A stretch of DNA of 64,000 nucleotides from Pelobates cultripes (GCA_933207985.1 OW240912.1:250597522-250661521); one strand, 5' to 3'. Shown: positions 38,054-50,582, counted from the first letter of the stretch. Notes: generated by a model not told the origin, from the sequence alone. Program-made: numbers and translations.

Positions 38054-38609
38054 TTAAAGGGACACTATAGTCACCTGAACAACTTTAGGTTAATGAAGCA
38101 GTTTTGGTGTATAGAACATGCCCCTGCAGCCTCACTGCTCAATCCTCTGCCATTTAGGAGTTAAATCCCTTTGTTTATAAACCCTAGTCACACCTCCCTG
38201 CATGTGACTTGCACAGCCTTCCATAAACACTTCCTGTAAAGAGAGACCTATTTAGGCTTTCTTTATTGTAAGTTCTGTTTAATTAAGATTTTCTTATCCA
38301 CCTGCTATGTTAATAGCTTGCTAGACCCTGCAAGAGCCTCCTGTATGTGATTAAAGTTCAATTTGGAGATTGAGAAACAATTATTTAAGGTAAATTACAT
38401 CTGTTTGAAAGTGAAACCAGTTTTTTTTTTCATGCAGGCTCTGTCAATCATAGCCAGGGGAGGTGTGGCTAGGGCTGCATAAACAGAAACAAAGTGATTT
38501 AACTCCTAAATGACAGTGAATTGAGCAGTTAAATTGCAGGGGAATGATCTATACACTAAAACTGCTTTATTTAGCTAAAGTAATTTGGGTGACTATAGTG
38601 TTACTTTAA
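38054..38609. mobile_element. T2/Kolobok-type MITE inserted in L1 ORF2
   Basis: TTAA at 38054-38057 and 38606-38609; ends TTAAAGGGACACTATAGTCACC and GGTGACTATAGTGTTACTTTAA. The interior includes AATGAAGCAGTTTTGGTG near the left and its complement near the right. Removing it rejoins the L1 reading (ITLACI, then NDYRFF). It is nearly the same, throughout its length and in the same orientation, as the copy at 41821-42372, so both are fairly young. Confidence 0.9.
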
Positions 38610-38769
38610 TGATTATAGGTTTTTTTTCCCAACTATAAAATTAATATGCATAGAACTCAAATTGTCTACTATAACCTCATATCAACACAAAAAGAAAATT
38701 TAAGCCAAAAATATAATTTTAACTGGTCTAACCATCCAATTCATTATTTGGGGATTAATATCCATTTTT
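38610..38769 (+). pseudogene. L1/Tx1-like ORF2 remnant between insertions
   Basis: Reads NMHRTQIVYYNLISTQ, then FNWSNHPIHYLGINIHF, the post-RT YLGI block of L1-group ORF2. It is bounded by the T2 MITE on the left and the solo LTR on the right. Confidence 0.8.
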
Positions 38770-39751
38770 GTGTCTGTGGCGAAACCGACCTCGCCACTGG
38801 GCATTGGAGAAGACTGATTGCCAGCCTCCTGCCATGTGACTATGGCCCCTGGGATGTATTGCCCTTTAAAGACATGATTTGGGCATAAGGGATTTGTGTT
38901 GTGCTGCTGCTGGTCCTTTAAGAACCATCTGGGGACATACTGTGGAGTTACTGGGTGGCCACCATTTCCTGTATCAGAGGCACATGGTGAGAACAATGGA
39001 TGGCAGCCATTTTTACTCACAGACACTGTTTGGACTTTTCAACAGGGTGACATCTCGCCAGTATTTGGTGCACAGAGACATCGTGCAGCGGTTTTGGACT
39101 ATACAGCAGGGGACACATTATACAGTGATTGTTTTTCATTTAGCCTGTTTATGTTCTGCAGAATCCGCATTAAACTGTATCTTCCAAACTGCTGAACGGA
39201 TCTGGGTGAATTTTGGATATGTGGTTCACCCAGATCCCCCGGTTACGAGGATATTTGTATGGGGTTATTGCATGTTTTGGGGTCCCTGTGATAGGATTTA
39301 TAATAGTGTATTTCTCTGCCTGTGATAATTATATTAACCATTGTGTAAGGTAATTGTATCACAGGCAGAGGGGAGGATTTTGTGTGGGAGTGTCTGTAAT
39401 GTACGTGTGTTATTGGTTGTTTTGTAAAACCCTGTGGGCAGTACTAAATTTGAGGATTGGGAATAAAAGAGGCTGTATGTGCCAGTCCAGTCAGTTCTGC
39501 TTGACCTCAAAACAAAGTGTCGTCTCGTTATTGGGGGAATTGGATTGTATGCTGATTGCCAGGAGTGTAAGCTGATTGTATGCTTTTCCTGTTCAGCTGC
39601 TTACAGCATTCTAATGCTTGAGAGCATTCATATGCTTCTCCGGTTCGGTGTTTGTGGTGTCTGCTGCAGTGCTTGGAGTCCTCAGGAAGCGCTAGGAGCA
39701 TCCTTCAATGGAGGTACCCAGTCGGGGTGCCAGGTGATCCGTTACAGTGTC
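38770..39751 (+). mobile_element. Solo LTR with 5-bp target duplication (gypsy-like)
   Basis: The body 38775-39746 (972 bp) starts TGTGGCGAAACC and ends GATCCGTTACA, the TG...CA form of LTRs. It is flanked by GTGTC on both sides (38770-38774 and 39747-39751). It contains GGGAATAAAAGAGG (about 39460) as a poly(A)-type signal, then AGTTCTGCTTGACC and GTCGTCTCGTTATTGG. The GTTACA end is shared with the fragments at 12267 and, on the minus strand, 44301. No internal region lies beside it, as expected after LTR-LTR recombination. ORFs across it are not genes. Confidence 0.75.
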
Positions 39752-40078
39752 TCTGTTCTCAATGAGCTTCACTCTCCAGAGGAAAGCTCAGGTAAACATG
39801 TTACCAAAAAGGGTTAATTATATGTGTTTGATCAGTAAAAGTAGAACTGTGATTCTATAATTCTCCTGTGCGTGGGGTAACCTAAGACGCCCAGGTTTAA
39901 AGTCTTGGTGGTGGCAATAAAGTGTGTACTAGGGGGTTAGTGTAGAAGGGATTGCAGGGGTTAATTGAGTGGTTGCTGGGACTAGCAACAGGTAACCAGG
40001 GGTCTGGTGTCATTAATCATGTCACTTCCACACTCTCCCTACTGTCTCAGCTGGGCCTATAGCCAACGCTCGTGACAG
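39752..40078. other. Unassigned insert between the solo LTR and the resuming L1
   Basis: This piece does not translate as L1 and is more GC-rich than the L1 around it. It ends GCTCGTGACAG just before L1 resumes. It may be another insertion or part of a longer LTR element; I could not decide. Confidence 0.4.
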
Positions 40079-41420
40079 TAATATTTTCCCATTTTTTAAA
40101 ATGGGGAAAACTAAATTCAAAATCATGCTATATTCATGAATTGTGTTGAAATATTGATCCTTGTAATCTTTTCTGGGTAGATACAAAAACCTTTAAAAAC
40201 CTTAATATTAACCACCTAATAATTAATCAGATTTATAGATCTATCGAGCCTATAAAAATCCTCTTTGATCCTCAGCATCTTTTATCCAAACAAGCTCCCT
40301 TAGATATTAAAACATTTTTTATACAAGATATAAAACTGTCCACTTAGATAGATAACTGTATAAATAAAATAGGTCATATATATCTAAATAACAAGATTAG
40401 TTATTTTTCTGATCTTCAGACACTTTATAATCTATCTCCTAAAGAACTCCTACCTAAGAATCATTAACTGCTTGAATAAAATTCAAATTACAGATCATAC
40501 GACACAAGGCAAGATTATATATGGAACCTCAAAAAAAAAAAATCTTTGCTGGTTAGACAAACTATTACTAAACTTGATCAAGACACAAAATTAATTTCCA
40601 TTGTAAAATGTGAACAAGATTTGGATATCACTTTCCCATTACAATCTTGGTGAAAATCTTTTGAATTATTAAGGAAAACAACACACTGTATAAATTTACA
40701 TGAATCTTTTCTTTAAATTCTTAATCGATGGTATCTGGTTCCCTCTAAACTCTGTAAATTTCAGTTATTAACCTCTAATATTTGTTGGAGATTTGAAAAT
40801 GTAATTGGATCTATGAAACATATTTGGTGGGACTGTAACAAATTAAGTAAAATAAAAAATAACGTCTTACAACTTTTTAAAGATCTAAACATTAGTATAT
40901 CAACTCTCACTCCAGCTTTATTTCTTTTTCATCTAGTAACCTCTAGAGTTCCCAAATATATAGTAAGCCTGGTCCTCCATATCCTGTTAGAGACAAAACT
41001 ATGCCTAGCTAGTTATTGTAAAGAAAACACAAATTCCTGACTTCAATAAGATAAAAATGCAAAAAAACCTACCAAGGCAACATGGAAAAGGCAATATATT
41101 TTAACAATGATAAATTAGAAACTTATAACAGAATATGGACCCTGTGGTTTAATCATTACATTTAAACCAGAAAAGATTTTGCTTCACTTTCTATTTCCCT
41201 GCGTTACCCTTTATACGCTCAGCTAGAAAACCTTTCCACCTTCGGCAACTCCTTCCAGACTCTCCTTTCATAGCATTAATAGACTAAAAACTATAAGAAT
41301 AGCTTTAGTTTGTTTGTATATCACAAAGTTTGTTTGTAAGTTTTTATTTGTATTTTATGTATATCTGTATTGTATATGAATATTTGTTTTATATTGAAAA
41401 ACTATTACTTATTTAATTTA
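40079..41420 (+). pseudogene. L1/Tx1-like ORF2 C-terminal remnant and 3' end
   Basis: L1 resumes with NIFPFFKMG. Around 40680-41040 come RWYLVPSKL-like and NICWR.FENVIGSMKHIWWDC blocks, the CWRC-like cysteine region and zinc-knuckle-like end of L1/Tx1 ORF2, then VTSRVPKYIVSLVLHILLETKLCLASY. Reading stays broken by stops. It ends near 41290, with an A-rich tail at about 41420. Confidence 0.75.
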
Positions 41421-41795
41421 AAAGAAAAAAAAGAAATACAAAAGTGTATTCCTAACATTTTAGTGCCCCTCAGGCATAAACCTGTTGTTTGCCCCCGTGT
41501 GTTCAAAGGTTTAAAAAAAAAAAAACGCTTTCCAGCTTTGAGGTCCCTCAGTCTTGGCTCTGTCCCCGCAACCTCTATCAGCAAAAATGGGGAAAAGTTC
41601 ATGCTCATTTGAAGATGCTGGATTTACTCATAGCAAAGCGTGAAGACGCCCAGCTTTATATCACTATAGTTAAACTCTATGTAAATGCAGGAAGCACTTC
41701 TAGTGACTGTCTGAGACAGTCGTAGCAATGCAATATAAATATTGCAGATCTAAGACTGGGATGAAGTAGTATTGATACCAATAATGTCCCTTTAA
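41421..41795. mobile_element. T2-like MITE, 5'-degraded
   Basis: The left part has the hairpin AATACAAAAGTGTATTCCTAAC found in T2 relatives; the right end is ATAATGTCCCTTTAA (TTAA at 41792-41795). The left TTAA is lost next to the L1 A-rich tail. Confidence 0.5.
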
Positions 41796-41820
41796 GCAAA
41801 TTGTGTAATACATGTGTTGA

Positions 41821-42372
41821 TTAAAGGGACACTCTAGTCACCTGAACAACTTTAGCTTAATGAAGCAGTTTTGGTGTATAGAACATGCCCCTGCAGCCTC
41901 ACTGCTCAATGCCATTTAGGAGTTAAATCCCTTTGTTTATGAACCCTAGTTACACCTCCCTGCATGTGACTTGCACAGCCTTCCATAAACACTTCCTGTA
42001 AAGAGAGCCCTATTTAGGCTTTCTTTATTGCAAGTTGTGTTTAATTAAGATTTTCTTATCCCCTGTTATGTTAATAGCTTGCTAGACCCTGCAAGAGCCT
42101 CCTGTATGTGATTAAAGTTCAATTTAGAGATTGAGATACAATTATTTAAGGTAAATTACATCTGTTTGAAAGTGAAACCAGTTTTTTTTTCATGCAGGCT
42201 CTGTCAATCATAGCCAGGGGAGGTGTGGCTAGGGCTGCATAAACAGAAACAAAGTGATTTAACTCCTAAAAATGACAGTGAAGTGAGCAGTGAAATTGCA
42301 TGGGGAATGATCTATACACCAAAACTGCTTTATTTAGCTAAAGTAATTTAGGTGACTATAGTGTTCCTTTAA
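41821..42372. mobile_element. T2/Kolobok-type MITE, twin of 38054-38609
   Basis: TTAA at 41821-41824 and 42369-42372; ends TTAAAGGGACACTCTAGTCACC and GGTGACTATAGTGTTCCTTTAA. Side by side with 38054-38609 it differs only at scattered bases and one or two short indels (for example one lacks TCCTC near the left end). It begins 25 bp after the preceding T2 relic. Confidence 0.9.
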
Positions 42373-43559
42373 GGTTCTCATATGAAAGATGAAGTGACAA
42401 CAGAGAAAATTATACATGCATTGTAGTGTTGTATCCCCATTTCTATTGTGTCTACTTACAAAACTTTCCACATTCCCACCAGGACTTCAGGGCACTATTA
42501 AAGCAGCAATGCTAGTAGTTCCATCTCTGATATTTCCATTCACTATACAGATCTGAATATTCAATAAAACGCCTACGGCAGCAATCATATGTAATTTCTA
42601 AAATGATCTGCAAAGAAAAAGATCATAAGGAAAACCTTGTTCCTCTTGAAGATATTTTGATATGTTTTATACATAATTTAACCCTTCAAAAAAAACATAC
42701 ATTTGTTAAACCAACAAGACTGATCACACCCAGCTACTTGGAAAAGCAGAATGAAGTATTAAGAAATACTGAGAATATAAGGATTCACTGTGAACCTGCC
42801 AGGTTCCATGTTCTTTCTGTTATTCTTTTCACAATGTTCCCAAGTGAGATTCACAGGCTTTACCACTAAATACTTTGTCAAACAAGTGTTACTCCACCCA
42901 GTCTTCTCTTGGTTGATCAGTGGCTCTGTAACGCAAGACTATTAAATAGTTATCCGAAAACAATTACAGCTCAGCATGCCCCCATTTTGACCTAATATTT
43001 TGATCACTCTGGGAGGCACAGATCAATTGTTTGAGATCTGTTAAATATATTTTCTGCAGGGGATAACATGTTGTAATAGTCAAATATTAAAATGTCTCTA
43101 TTTGAATGTCAAGAAAATATGAAGACACAGAGACCCAAAATTTTGAAATTGTAAACATTTTTAATTATTTTTAGCGTGGCTGCAGCTGCATTTTGTGCAT
43201 TAGAGATACAGTAGCCTGGGAAGTACGCCTGCCTGGTAAATGTTTAGGGAGAGCATAGCTGAAATGCTTTCAGAAGGTAAACATGATCACATACTGTAAA
43301 AAGGTCATTGCGAGTTCAATTGTAAGTTAATAAACCTATACTATAAATCATCTTTCACTTCAACATATATTTGGGGTATTCAACATAGTTCTGCCAGAAC
43401 ACATACAATAAAGGAATGTTTAACTCCTTCTTTTCATTAAAACAAAACGTTAACGTGCTAAAATGTATTGGGAATATTGAATGCAAAGCTGGCATATAAA
43501 AAACACCTTTGTTTGTATAGTTTGGTGTATACAGATACAAATTTAAATTATACCCATCC
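42373..43559. other. Unassigned DNA
   Basis: No gene or element recognised. The 88-residue frame at 42603-42869 has no domain that I recognise. Confidence 0.4.
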
Positions 43560-43640
43560 ACAGAATGTTTACGTTTAATATTGTAAAGCTCTACGGAATG
43601 TGTTGACGCTATACAAATGGTAATAATAATAATAATATTT
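43560..43640 (+). mobile_element. L2-type LINE 3' tail
   Basis: ATATTGTAAAGCTCTACGGA, then ATGTGTTGACGCTATACAAA and (TAA)n, the L2 terminal consensus. Only the tail survives. Confidence 0.75.
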
Positions 43641-44300
43641 ATCAATCTTTTGATGCAACATCAATAGGGTTCACACAATTCTCAAAAAATGGTGTAGTAT
43701 TACAAATAATAAATGGGCAAAGTTTGTCCCAAAAAAGTGATAACATTATAAGTGTATGTGGAAGTAATGCACACAAATAAGTAGTGTTGCATAATTAAAA
43801 TCAAACATAATGTATTTTTTACATTTGACTGACGTATGCTGAGAACCCTTTCTTCTAACTCTTAGCTTTAGATGGTGCCCAGGAGTCCTGAAAAACAATG
43901 ATTCACACAGACCCATATGTAACATAGGAGAGTGAAGAAAAATTAGATGCTCAACCATGTGAGGAACAGCTCTAGAGCAGAAGTGGAAGTAAATTGGGCT
44001 TGTTCTCATATAATTTGTTTTTCTTTGCAGAGCAAAACTAAATAAAACCAATTATCTACATAGATGCTTTAGTGAATGGATCAAAGATGTGGGAAAACCA
44101 ATTACCTTTTTTTTGGCTTAAGTCAGGTCTGGAGTGTTTGGAGATAATACCACTAATTGTGAAGCTGATGGTCAGTGTATCTTTTATTTTTGCTTACTTT
44201 GGATATTTTTTTATTTAGCATTATCAAATAAAATAATTTTCTTCATCTTTGTAGACTCCAGTATGTGACCCCAATAAGATAGGGTACCCTTTGTGATGGG
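43641..44300. other. Unassigned DNA
   Basis: Nothing recognised between the L2 tail and the LTR fragment. Confidence 0.4.
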
Positions 44301-44765
44301 TGTAATGGAGTTCCCTATACCCCGGCTGGGTACCTCCACCGAAGGACCGCTTCATAGCTAGAACAGGGAAAAAACCTCAGCGCTTCTGCCCCAGTCGCTG
44401 TGGCTTGACTGGGGTCCTGGAACCTCTTCGTCCTGGAGCCAAATAGGGGACTAGCTCTATCCACTCCCAGGGACTGGACGACACACAGTCCTGGGAGCAG
44501 TAGTCCTTACAAGGACTTTCCCCGCTGAATCCTCCATGCTGGAACAAGCTGGAACAGTAATTAGCCCTCTCCCCTCCCAGTAACTAGATGACATATAGTT
44601 CCCGGAGTACAAACTGGAGTGCTTGAATCTGGCCAGATGGCCTGCTTTTATAGCTATCCTTATGACTTCTTTTTTCAGTTGCCAAATTCCAGCATCTTAC
44701 CTTCCTCCACACAAACACACAAGCATTAGGCACTAATGTTTTGTCACACCACATCAAATTCAGTC
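44301..44765 (-). mobile_element. LTR fragment (gypsy-like family, copy 3, minus strand)
   Basis: The block starts TGTAATGGAGTTCCC and continues GGCTGGGTACCTCCACCGAAGGA. That is the reverse complement, with changes, of the last 70 bp of the solo LTR at 38775-39746 (GGAGGTACCCAGTCGGGG to GTTACA). Further in, the match fades, so the 5' part is either another subfamily or different sequence. The right limit is set by the start of the L2 copy. Confidence 0.5.
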
Positions 44766-45565
44766 TGGGCTATGCCTCTCTGCTGGGATGGCTGCTCATT
44801 TCCTTAAACTAAACCTGCCCAAAACAGAGCTTCTGGTCTTCCCTCCCTCAAGTGTTGCTACTCCATTGTCTGTGTCCCTCCAAGTCAATGGCGCTACCAT
44901 TCGCTCTACCTCTAAGGCTCCACACCTAGGTGTTCTCTTTGACTCCAACCTCTCATGTGCAACCAATCCCCAAATCCTGCCACTTCCATCTCAAAAACAT
45001 TGTGCGCATCGGACACTATTTAATGCCTGATGCGGCAAAGGTGCTTGTCCATGCCGCTGTCCTCTCTCACCTTGACTACTGTAATCTGCTTCTCAGTAGT
45101 CTTACGTGTTTCCAACTTGCCCAGATACTGTCTATAATAAATGTGGTGGCGAGGCTCATCTTCCTGTCCGCCCGCACCTCTCATGCATCTCCTTTTGTCA
45201 GTCCCTACATTGGTTTCCCGTAAAATATAGGACTCAATTTAAGATCCTGATACTTGCTTACAAATCTCTACACAATGCTGCTCTGACCTACTTATCCTCA
45301 CTAATACATAAATGTCCCATCTATGCCCCTAAGCTCTGCCGAAGACCTACGTCTAACCTCTGTTCGTACTCCTACCTCTGATGCTCGCCTTAAAGACTTC
45401 TCTAGGGCTGCGCCGTTCCTATGGAATGCCCTTACCCTCCCTGTTAGACTTTCACCCAATCTCCACTCCTTCAAAAAATCTTTGCAAACTTACTTCTTTA
45501 GGAAAGCATATCAATTAAACTGTGAACAGCCTTCCCTCCCTGCACCCTGATTCCTCTCCTAAAGG
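44766..45565 (+). pseudogene. L2-clade LINE, 3' half fragment
   Basis: Reading begins with MAAHFLKLNLPKTELLVFP, the region just after the RT catalytic motif, then VSLQVNGATIRSTSKAPHLGVLFDS, then (new frame) VLVHAAVLSHLDYCNLLLSSL and VARLIFLSARTSHASPFVS, then SRAAPFLWNALTLPVRLSP and FKKSLQTYFFRKAY. These match the L2 copy at 60087-61841 block for block. At least three frameshifts are present. The L2 3' tail is missing; the sequence passes into the minus-strand L1 at about 45570-45586. Confidence 0.85.
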
Positions 45566-45585
45566 CTTGATCGATTTGGGTGTCA

Positions 45586-48300
45586 TTATTTGGCTTGGTA
45601 GCAGTAGGTCTCTGTGGGGTGATCTAGCTTGTCCAGTAGGTGCATTTGCAGTATAGTTTTTACCCTAAGGTATAGGTACATATCTCTGGCCGGTAGTGCA
45701 AGGTCCCTCTGGAGGTCAGGGAATTGCTTTATCTTCCCCCTCGCCAGCAGGTCATGGATATGGTGTGCACCCCTTTCTTGCCACTGCCCTGCTTGCAAAT
45801 CAGGGGAGAAGGCTATCAGTATTTCCAGGGGTGCTGCCCGAAAGAGTAGCGCTGTGTCAACGTTATGTGGACTCCAACTTTTCCAGGAATGCAATAAAAA
45901 CTTTGTGCATTGCAACATGTGCGCTGCGGGAGCTTGGGGAGTCACACTCACCCATAGATAATGTGCTATGTTGTGTTTAGGCAAGCGTTTTCTAGGGATA
46001 GCCAGAGTGGGCGCTGGGAGTGTCGGGATAGCCGGAGGATACGGATCCCTTGCACTAAGACTGAGGCCCTGTTGTATGCCTTAATGTCCAGCATGCCTAA
46101 CCCCACCATAGCATATGGAAGTCCCAAATTTCGATGGGCTACTCGAGGAGGCTTCGTCTTCCATACGTGTGTGTTGATTGTAGTCTGGGAAAGTTTTAGT
46201 AGTTTGTTTGGCAGAGGTATGGGCAGCTCCCGAAATAGGTAGAGAATGTGCGGCAGCACCATCATTTTAATACTATTAATGCGGCCCAACCATGACACCT
46301 CCAAGCCCTCCCATTGATCAAGTGATGATTTAAGTTTTTGTACGACCGGGTGGTGATTTTCTTTTGCTATAGTCTGGATAGAATTTGTCAATTTGCCTAA
46401 ATATGACAAGGAGGATTTGCGCCAGTCAAAATCATAATGAGATTTAAATTCTAAAACTTCGGGGTGCGGCATATTGATAGGCAGAGCTTGGGTTTTAGAT
46501 GTATTGTTTTTATAGTACGAGACCTCCCCATATGTCATCAGGAGATCTAAGAGACTGGCTATTGAGGATTCCGGGTGTGTAAGGATGTCATCCGCGAATA
46601 AGGCTAGATTTTTGGTGCCCACTGGAGTATTCAGCCCTTGTATGTTAGTGTTGTGGTGTATGAGCCTTATCAGCGGTTCCAAGCCCAGGATAAAAATGAG
46701 TGGGGAGAGGGGACACCCCTGTCATTTGCCATTATGTATTGCAAATGGGTTGGATATGAACCCTGTACTGAACACCTTGGCTGACGGTTATTGAAATAAG
46801 GCTAAAATGCTTGATCGGAATGCGGGAGGGATTCCCATGTAGGTTAGAGTCTGTACCATGTATTCCCAGTGTAGGCGATCAAACGCCTTTTTGGCGTCCA
46901 GCACCAGGACCAGACCAGATTGGGATGAAGTATTTGCCCAGTCTATCAAGTTCAGGAAGTGTCTAGTGTTGTCCCCCACTTGCCTCCCCGATACAAACCC
47001 TGCATGCTCTTCAGATACGAGTGTAGGAAGGAGGGTTTTGAGGCGTGTTGCTATCAATTTGGCATAGAGCTTAGTATCCGCGTTAAGCAGGGATATGGGG
47101 CGTAAGTTGGCGCAGTGAGTAGGGGGTTTATTGGGTTTGGCAATGTCACGATGAATGCTTCCAGCATTTCCTTGGGCATATGTCCTTAATCTTTTATATG
47201 GTTGAACAGTTTTGTGAGGGGAGGGATCAGGTGCGGTGCTAATTTTAGGTAGTAATAGTTAGATAGTCCGTCCAGACCTGGAGAGTTATGTTTGAGAAGG
47301 GATTTTATTGCTACTGCTATTTCCTCTTCAGTGAAGGGGTTTTCCAGGAAGGAACATTGTTCTTTGGTTAGGTGAGGGAGATGGACCTGATCCAAGAAGT
47401 GGATTATCTCTGCTCTTGTCGGTTGGTGCGTCTCTGGGTCATTCCCTAGTTGGTATAGAGAGGCATAGTACCCCGCTAATTCATTCACTAAGTCTTGAGG
47501 GATGTACCGTTTATCCCCCTGTTTAGAGGTTATGTAGGGTATCTTGGACTCCCATTTTGTTTGTTTCACTTTCCTGGCTAGGAATCTGCCTGCTTTGTTT
47601 CCAATTGTGTAATGGGATTGCTTAAGGAATCACAGCTGTTTTTCTGTCAATTTTAGTTGAAGGGTGTGTAAGTCAGACCAAAGTGCCATCAGTTGTTTGT
47701 GCAGGTGTTTAGTAGAGTTAGCTTTGTGTATTGTCTCTACTTTAGCTAACTCCTGTTCTATTCTGCTTTGTTCAATTAAATGTGATTTCTTTGCCTATGT
47801 GCCAATCTGTATTAGATTGCCCCTCATGGCTGCCTTATGGGCTATCCATTGAGTGGCCACCGAAGTTTGACAGTGTGCGTGGTTTTTAAAGTATGTGGCC
47901 ACTTAGACTTGAATTTTGAGGAGCTGCTGTGGGATATCTAGGAAGCCTTTGTTGAGGCACCAAGAACCTTGTCCTCTAGCAGGGTGGGGGATCCTTATGG
48001 TTATTATTTGTGGGCATGGTCAAACCATGTGATTGGCCCAATGTGTACCTTAGTGGCATGTGGCAGTGTCCTTGTGTCGAAGAGGCAGAGATATATTCTA
48101 GTAAAGGTCAGGTGTACTGGCGAGTAGTATGTGTAATCCTTCTCCTGGAGGCAAAGGTTCCTCCAGATATCACAGTCAAAAAGAAAAAATTAAGAATCCC
48201 AAGGCTGTTAGGGCGACCCAAATCACGGGGTAGCCTTCCCTCCAGGGATTCCAAATTAACACCTTGGTGGACACTCCAGTAGGTGTCCTGGGGCTTAACC
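45586..48300 (-). pseudogene. L1/Tx1-like LINE ORF2 remnant (minus strand)
   Basis: Reading from 48300 downward: endonuclease C-terminus (IWRNLCLQEKDYTYYSPVH, then IGPITWFDHAH, the SDHA block), linker (AHKAAMRGNLIQIGT), RT entry (AVAIKSLLKHNSPGLDGLS, 47280), GFVSGRQVGDNTRHF and LDAKKAFDRLHW (46900), QGCPLSPLIFILGLEPLI (46730, where the usual Arg before QGC is a TGA stop), ALFADDILTHPESS (46590, FADD intact), YLGKL, WLGRINSIKMMVLP and a frameshifted C-terminal part to 45586. Frames shift between these blocks. Less decayed than the plus-strand L1 at 35955-41420. Confidence 0.85.
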
Positions 48301-49735
48301 CCTAGTTAATGGGTAAAGGATGCAAAAATCAAAAAAACTCCATTCACTGAGAGCAACCTCAGTGACAAAAGTTTTCCACTGGAATAAATAAATGACATAC
48401 AAAAAATGAAAATAGGTCTATAAGGTCCAAACCCTAGAAGCTTACTAAAAAATGTCGTGAAAAACACAAACAACAGCTAAGCCTTCCGGCTAAACCTCTC
48501 TTCACTCCACTGACATTAATACAACCAGCAAGACTATCTGACTTTATTCATAATTAATTACGTCACTGTCTGCATAGTCTATAATGTTCAGTGGAATAAA
48601 ATATAAGCAGTGTCCTAGTTACTGAAAAACTGACCATAAAATTTAATAAAAGTATCATAAAGCAGCTATAAAGTTAAACAGCCTAAGATGTGTTTAGGAG
48701 GAACCATTTATATCATAAGGTCTCCCTATTAATGCAAACCCAATAAGGTTTGAATGTGTCATCGGTATGTATCAGTTCAGATGTAACCGAATTAGTATAA
48801 AATGTAACACATTCTATTAGGAGGCTGTTGCTGCAACCGATCAAAAAGCAGTCTGAGTCGTTAATCTCTCAGTTATTACAAAGTATCTGGACATTAAATC
48901 ATAATAGCGAAAAGAGAGGAATTAGAGACAGGAAAAATTTGAACTAAATAGTGTAGGAGGGCAAACCCAATGGGTTTTACCTGTCACTCTATCACTTTTT
49001 TTCTGCACTGGGCACTTCACACGAAGGGCAGGCAACCAACATTCTAAGTATGGTTCTGCAAAGGTAGTTGGTATTGCCGGTGGTACATGTAATGAGATAG
49101 TAACCCCAGGGGAATACAAAAGGAATCTTAGGTAACCAAAGTTTTTACAAAACTCTGTGTGCACTGTTAGCGCTCTACATGGGTGAGGTGTGAGCCGGGG
49201 ATTCCTCCCCGTCCCACCGCTCATCCCGGGGTTCGCTCGGTGTTGGAAGCGAGGTGTGAATGACCTTAAATGTGTGTGTGGTGCATTGCCGCCCTTTCAA
49301 TACAGAGGAGTGTCATCAAAGTTAAACCTGTTTTAGCATCTACATGTGTCACTCAGTCAAGGGTTAACAGTCATGTCTCTGCTTAGACCCTCAAGCCCGT
49401 GTAAGGGTATAAGTCTTCTCCCCGTGCTCCTCCCGATTCCCATGGGGAATGAGCTTCAGACATTCCGACCCCGTCTCCCAACCTGCCATTCCCGGCTATA
49501 GCCGGATGCCCACCTCAAACCCACCCTTTACGCAAGGCGTCACTGTGCTTCGGCTTCAGGATGCCAATGGGGCAAGTTGTGCTATAATAAACTGAACCTA
49601 GACCAGTTAGCATAACATGTCTGTTTACATACCCACACCTCCCAATCAGTTCATTTATGCAAGGATATTTAGTATAGGTCCTCGAACCGCCCATCTTGGC
49701 CTCTAGTGAGAGAGAGTCCCTGGTTACTGTTTTAG
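48301..49735 (-). other. Region between L1 ORF1 and the surviving ORF2, unassigned
   Basis: The N-terminal half of the endonuclease should lie here but I cannot read it. 49170-49600 is GC-rich; 48300-49000 is AT-rich and does not translate. Either an insertion replaced the ORF2 start or this is a long inter-ORF spacer. Confidence 0.35.
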
Positions 49736-50582
49736 GCTTTGTTGGGTGATCCCACCATCTGCCACTCTCCTTGCAGGCGTTTCAGCGGTGCGGCCTTCGC
49801 TCCGTCCAAAGTCCGCATGGGAAATAGGCCCCATTCCTTGAGGAGACGCATTCACACCTTCGGTTCATGTGTGTTCTTCCATTCCTCCAGATGATGATTT
49901 TTGTCAGATATCCCCAGCGATATTGAACATTATTGTTCCTTAGTGTCTTTGTGACATTAAGAAACTCTCTTCTCCAGCTCATTGTCAATGTTGATAAGTC
50001 TGCGTATAGCTAGATGGCGAAGTAAGGTTCAGGAAATGTGGGTAGTTTTCGTGCCACCAGAAGTAGTGAATCCTTAGTTTTGAAGTAATGGAATTGTACC
50101 ACCGTGTCACGTGGCATATCAGGAGCAAGCCTCTGAGGTTTACGCAGGCGATGGGCCCAATCCATAAGCCACTCTTGCGCCTTAATGTTCGGCGCCAAGA
50201 CTCTGCAAAGAGCTAGTATAGTCTGAGAGGTTTTCTCTCGTCACACTCTCTGGGATTCCGCAGAAGCGGACATTATTCCGCTGCGAGCGGTCTTCCATGT
50301 CCGCCATCTTCCTTTTGATCTGCTGATGTCCCTCAGCTAAGCTCTGTACCATGTCTGCCAGCATGCCAAGCATAGTTCGTCTGTGCGGGCCATCAGGCGG
50401 TTTGTCCACTCCCCCAACTCCGAAATCTCCCTCTTTATGTAGCATGTCACTTTTATGAGGTCAGTTTGCAGGGTGACTCTGAATTCTTGCAGCATGGCAT
50501 ATAGCTTTCTTTCGGTGACTGGGGTATCGGTATACTGGCCTGCTTCATAGTCTGACTCTTGCTGTGAGACCTTCGTCGCCAT
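49736..50582 (-). pseudogene. L1-type ORF1 (RNA-binding protein) remnant
   Basis: ORF1 of L1-group LINEs encodes a trimeric nucleic-acid-binding protein that coats the LINE RNA. From 50582 downward the first frame starts MATKVSQQESDYEAGQYT. A second frame (50445-50182) has IKRKMADMEDRSQRNNVRF and CGIPESV, the end of the coiled coil and start of the RRM-like domain. A third (50198-50010) has KAQEWLMDWAHRLRKPQR, then DTVVQFHYFKTKDSLLLVAR, the C-terminal domain. Two frameshifts separate them. It lies upstream of ORF2 on the same strand, as in an intact L1. Confidence 0.8.

Noticed and set aside
38775..40077. Longer LTR ending at CGCTCGTGACA
   Set aside because: No target duplication fits that end, while GTGTC flanks 38775-39746 exactly and the GTTACA end is shared by two other fragments.
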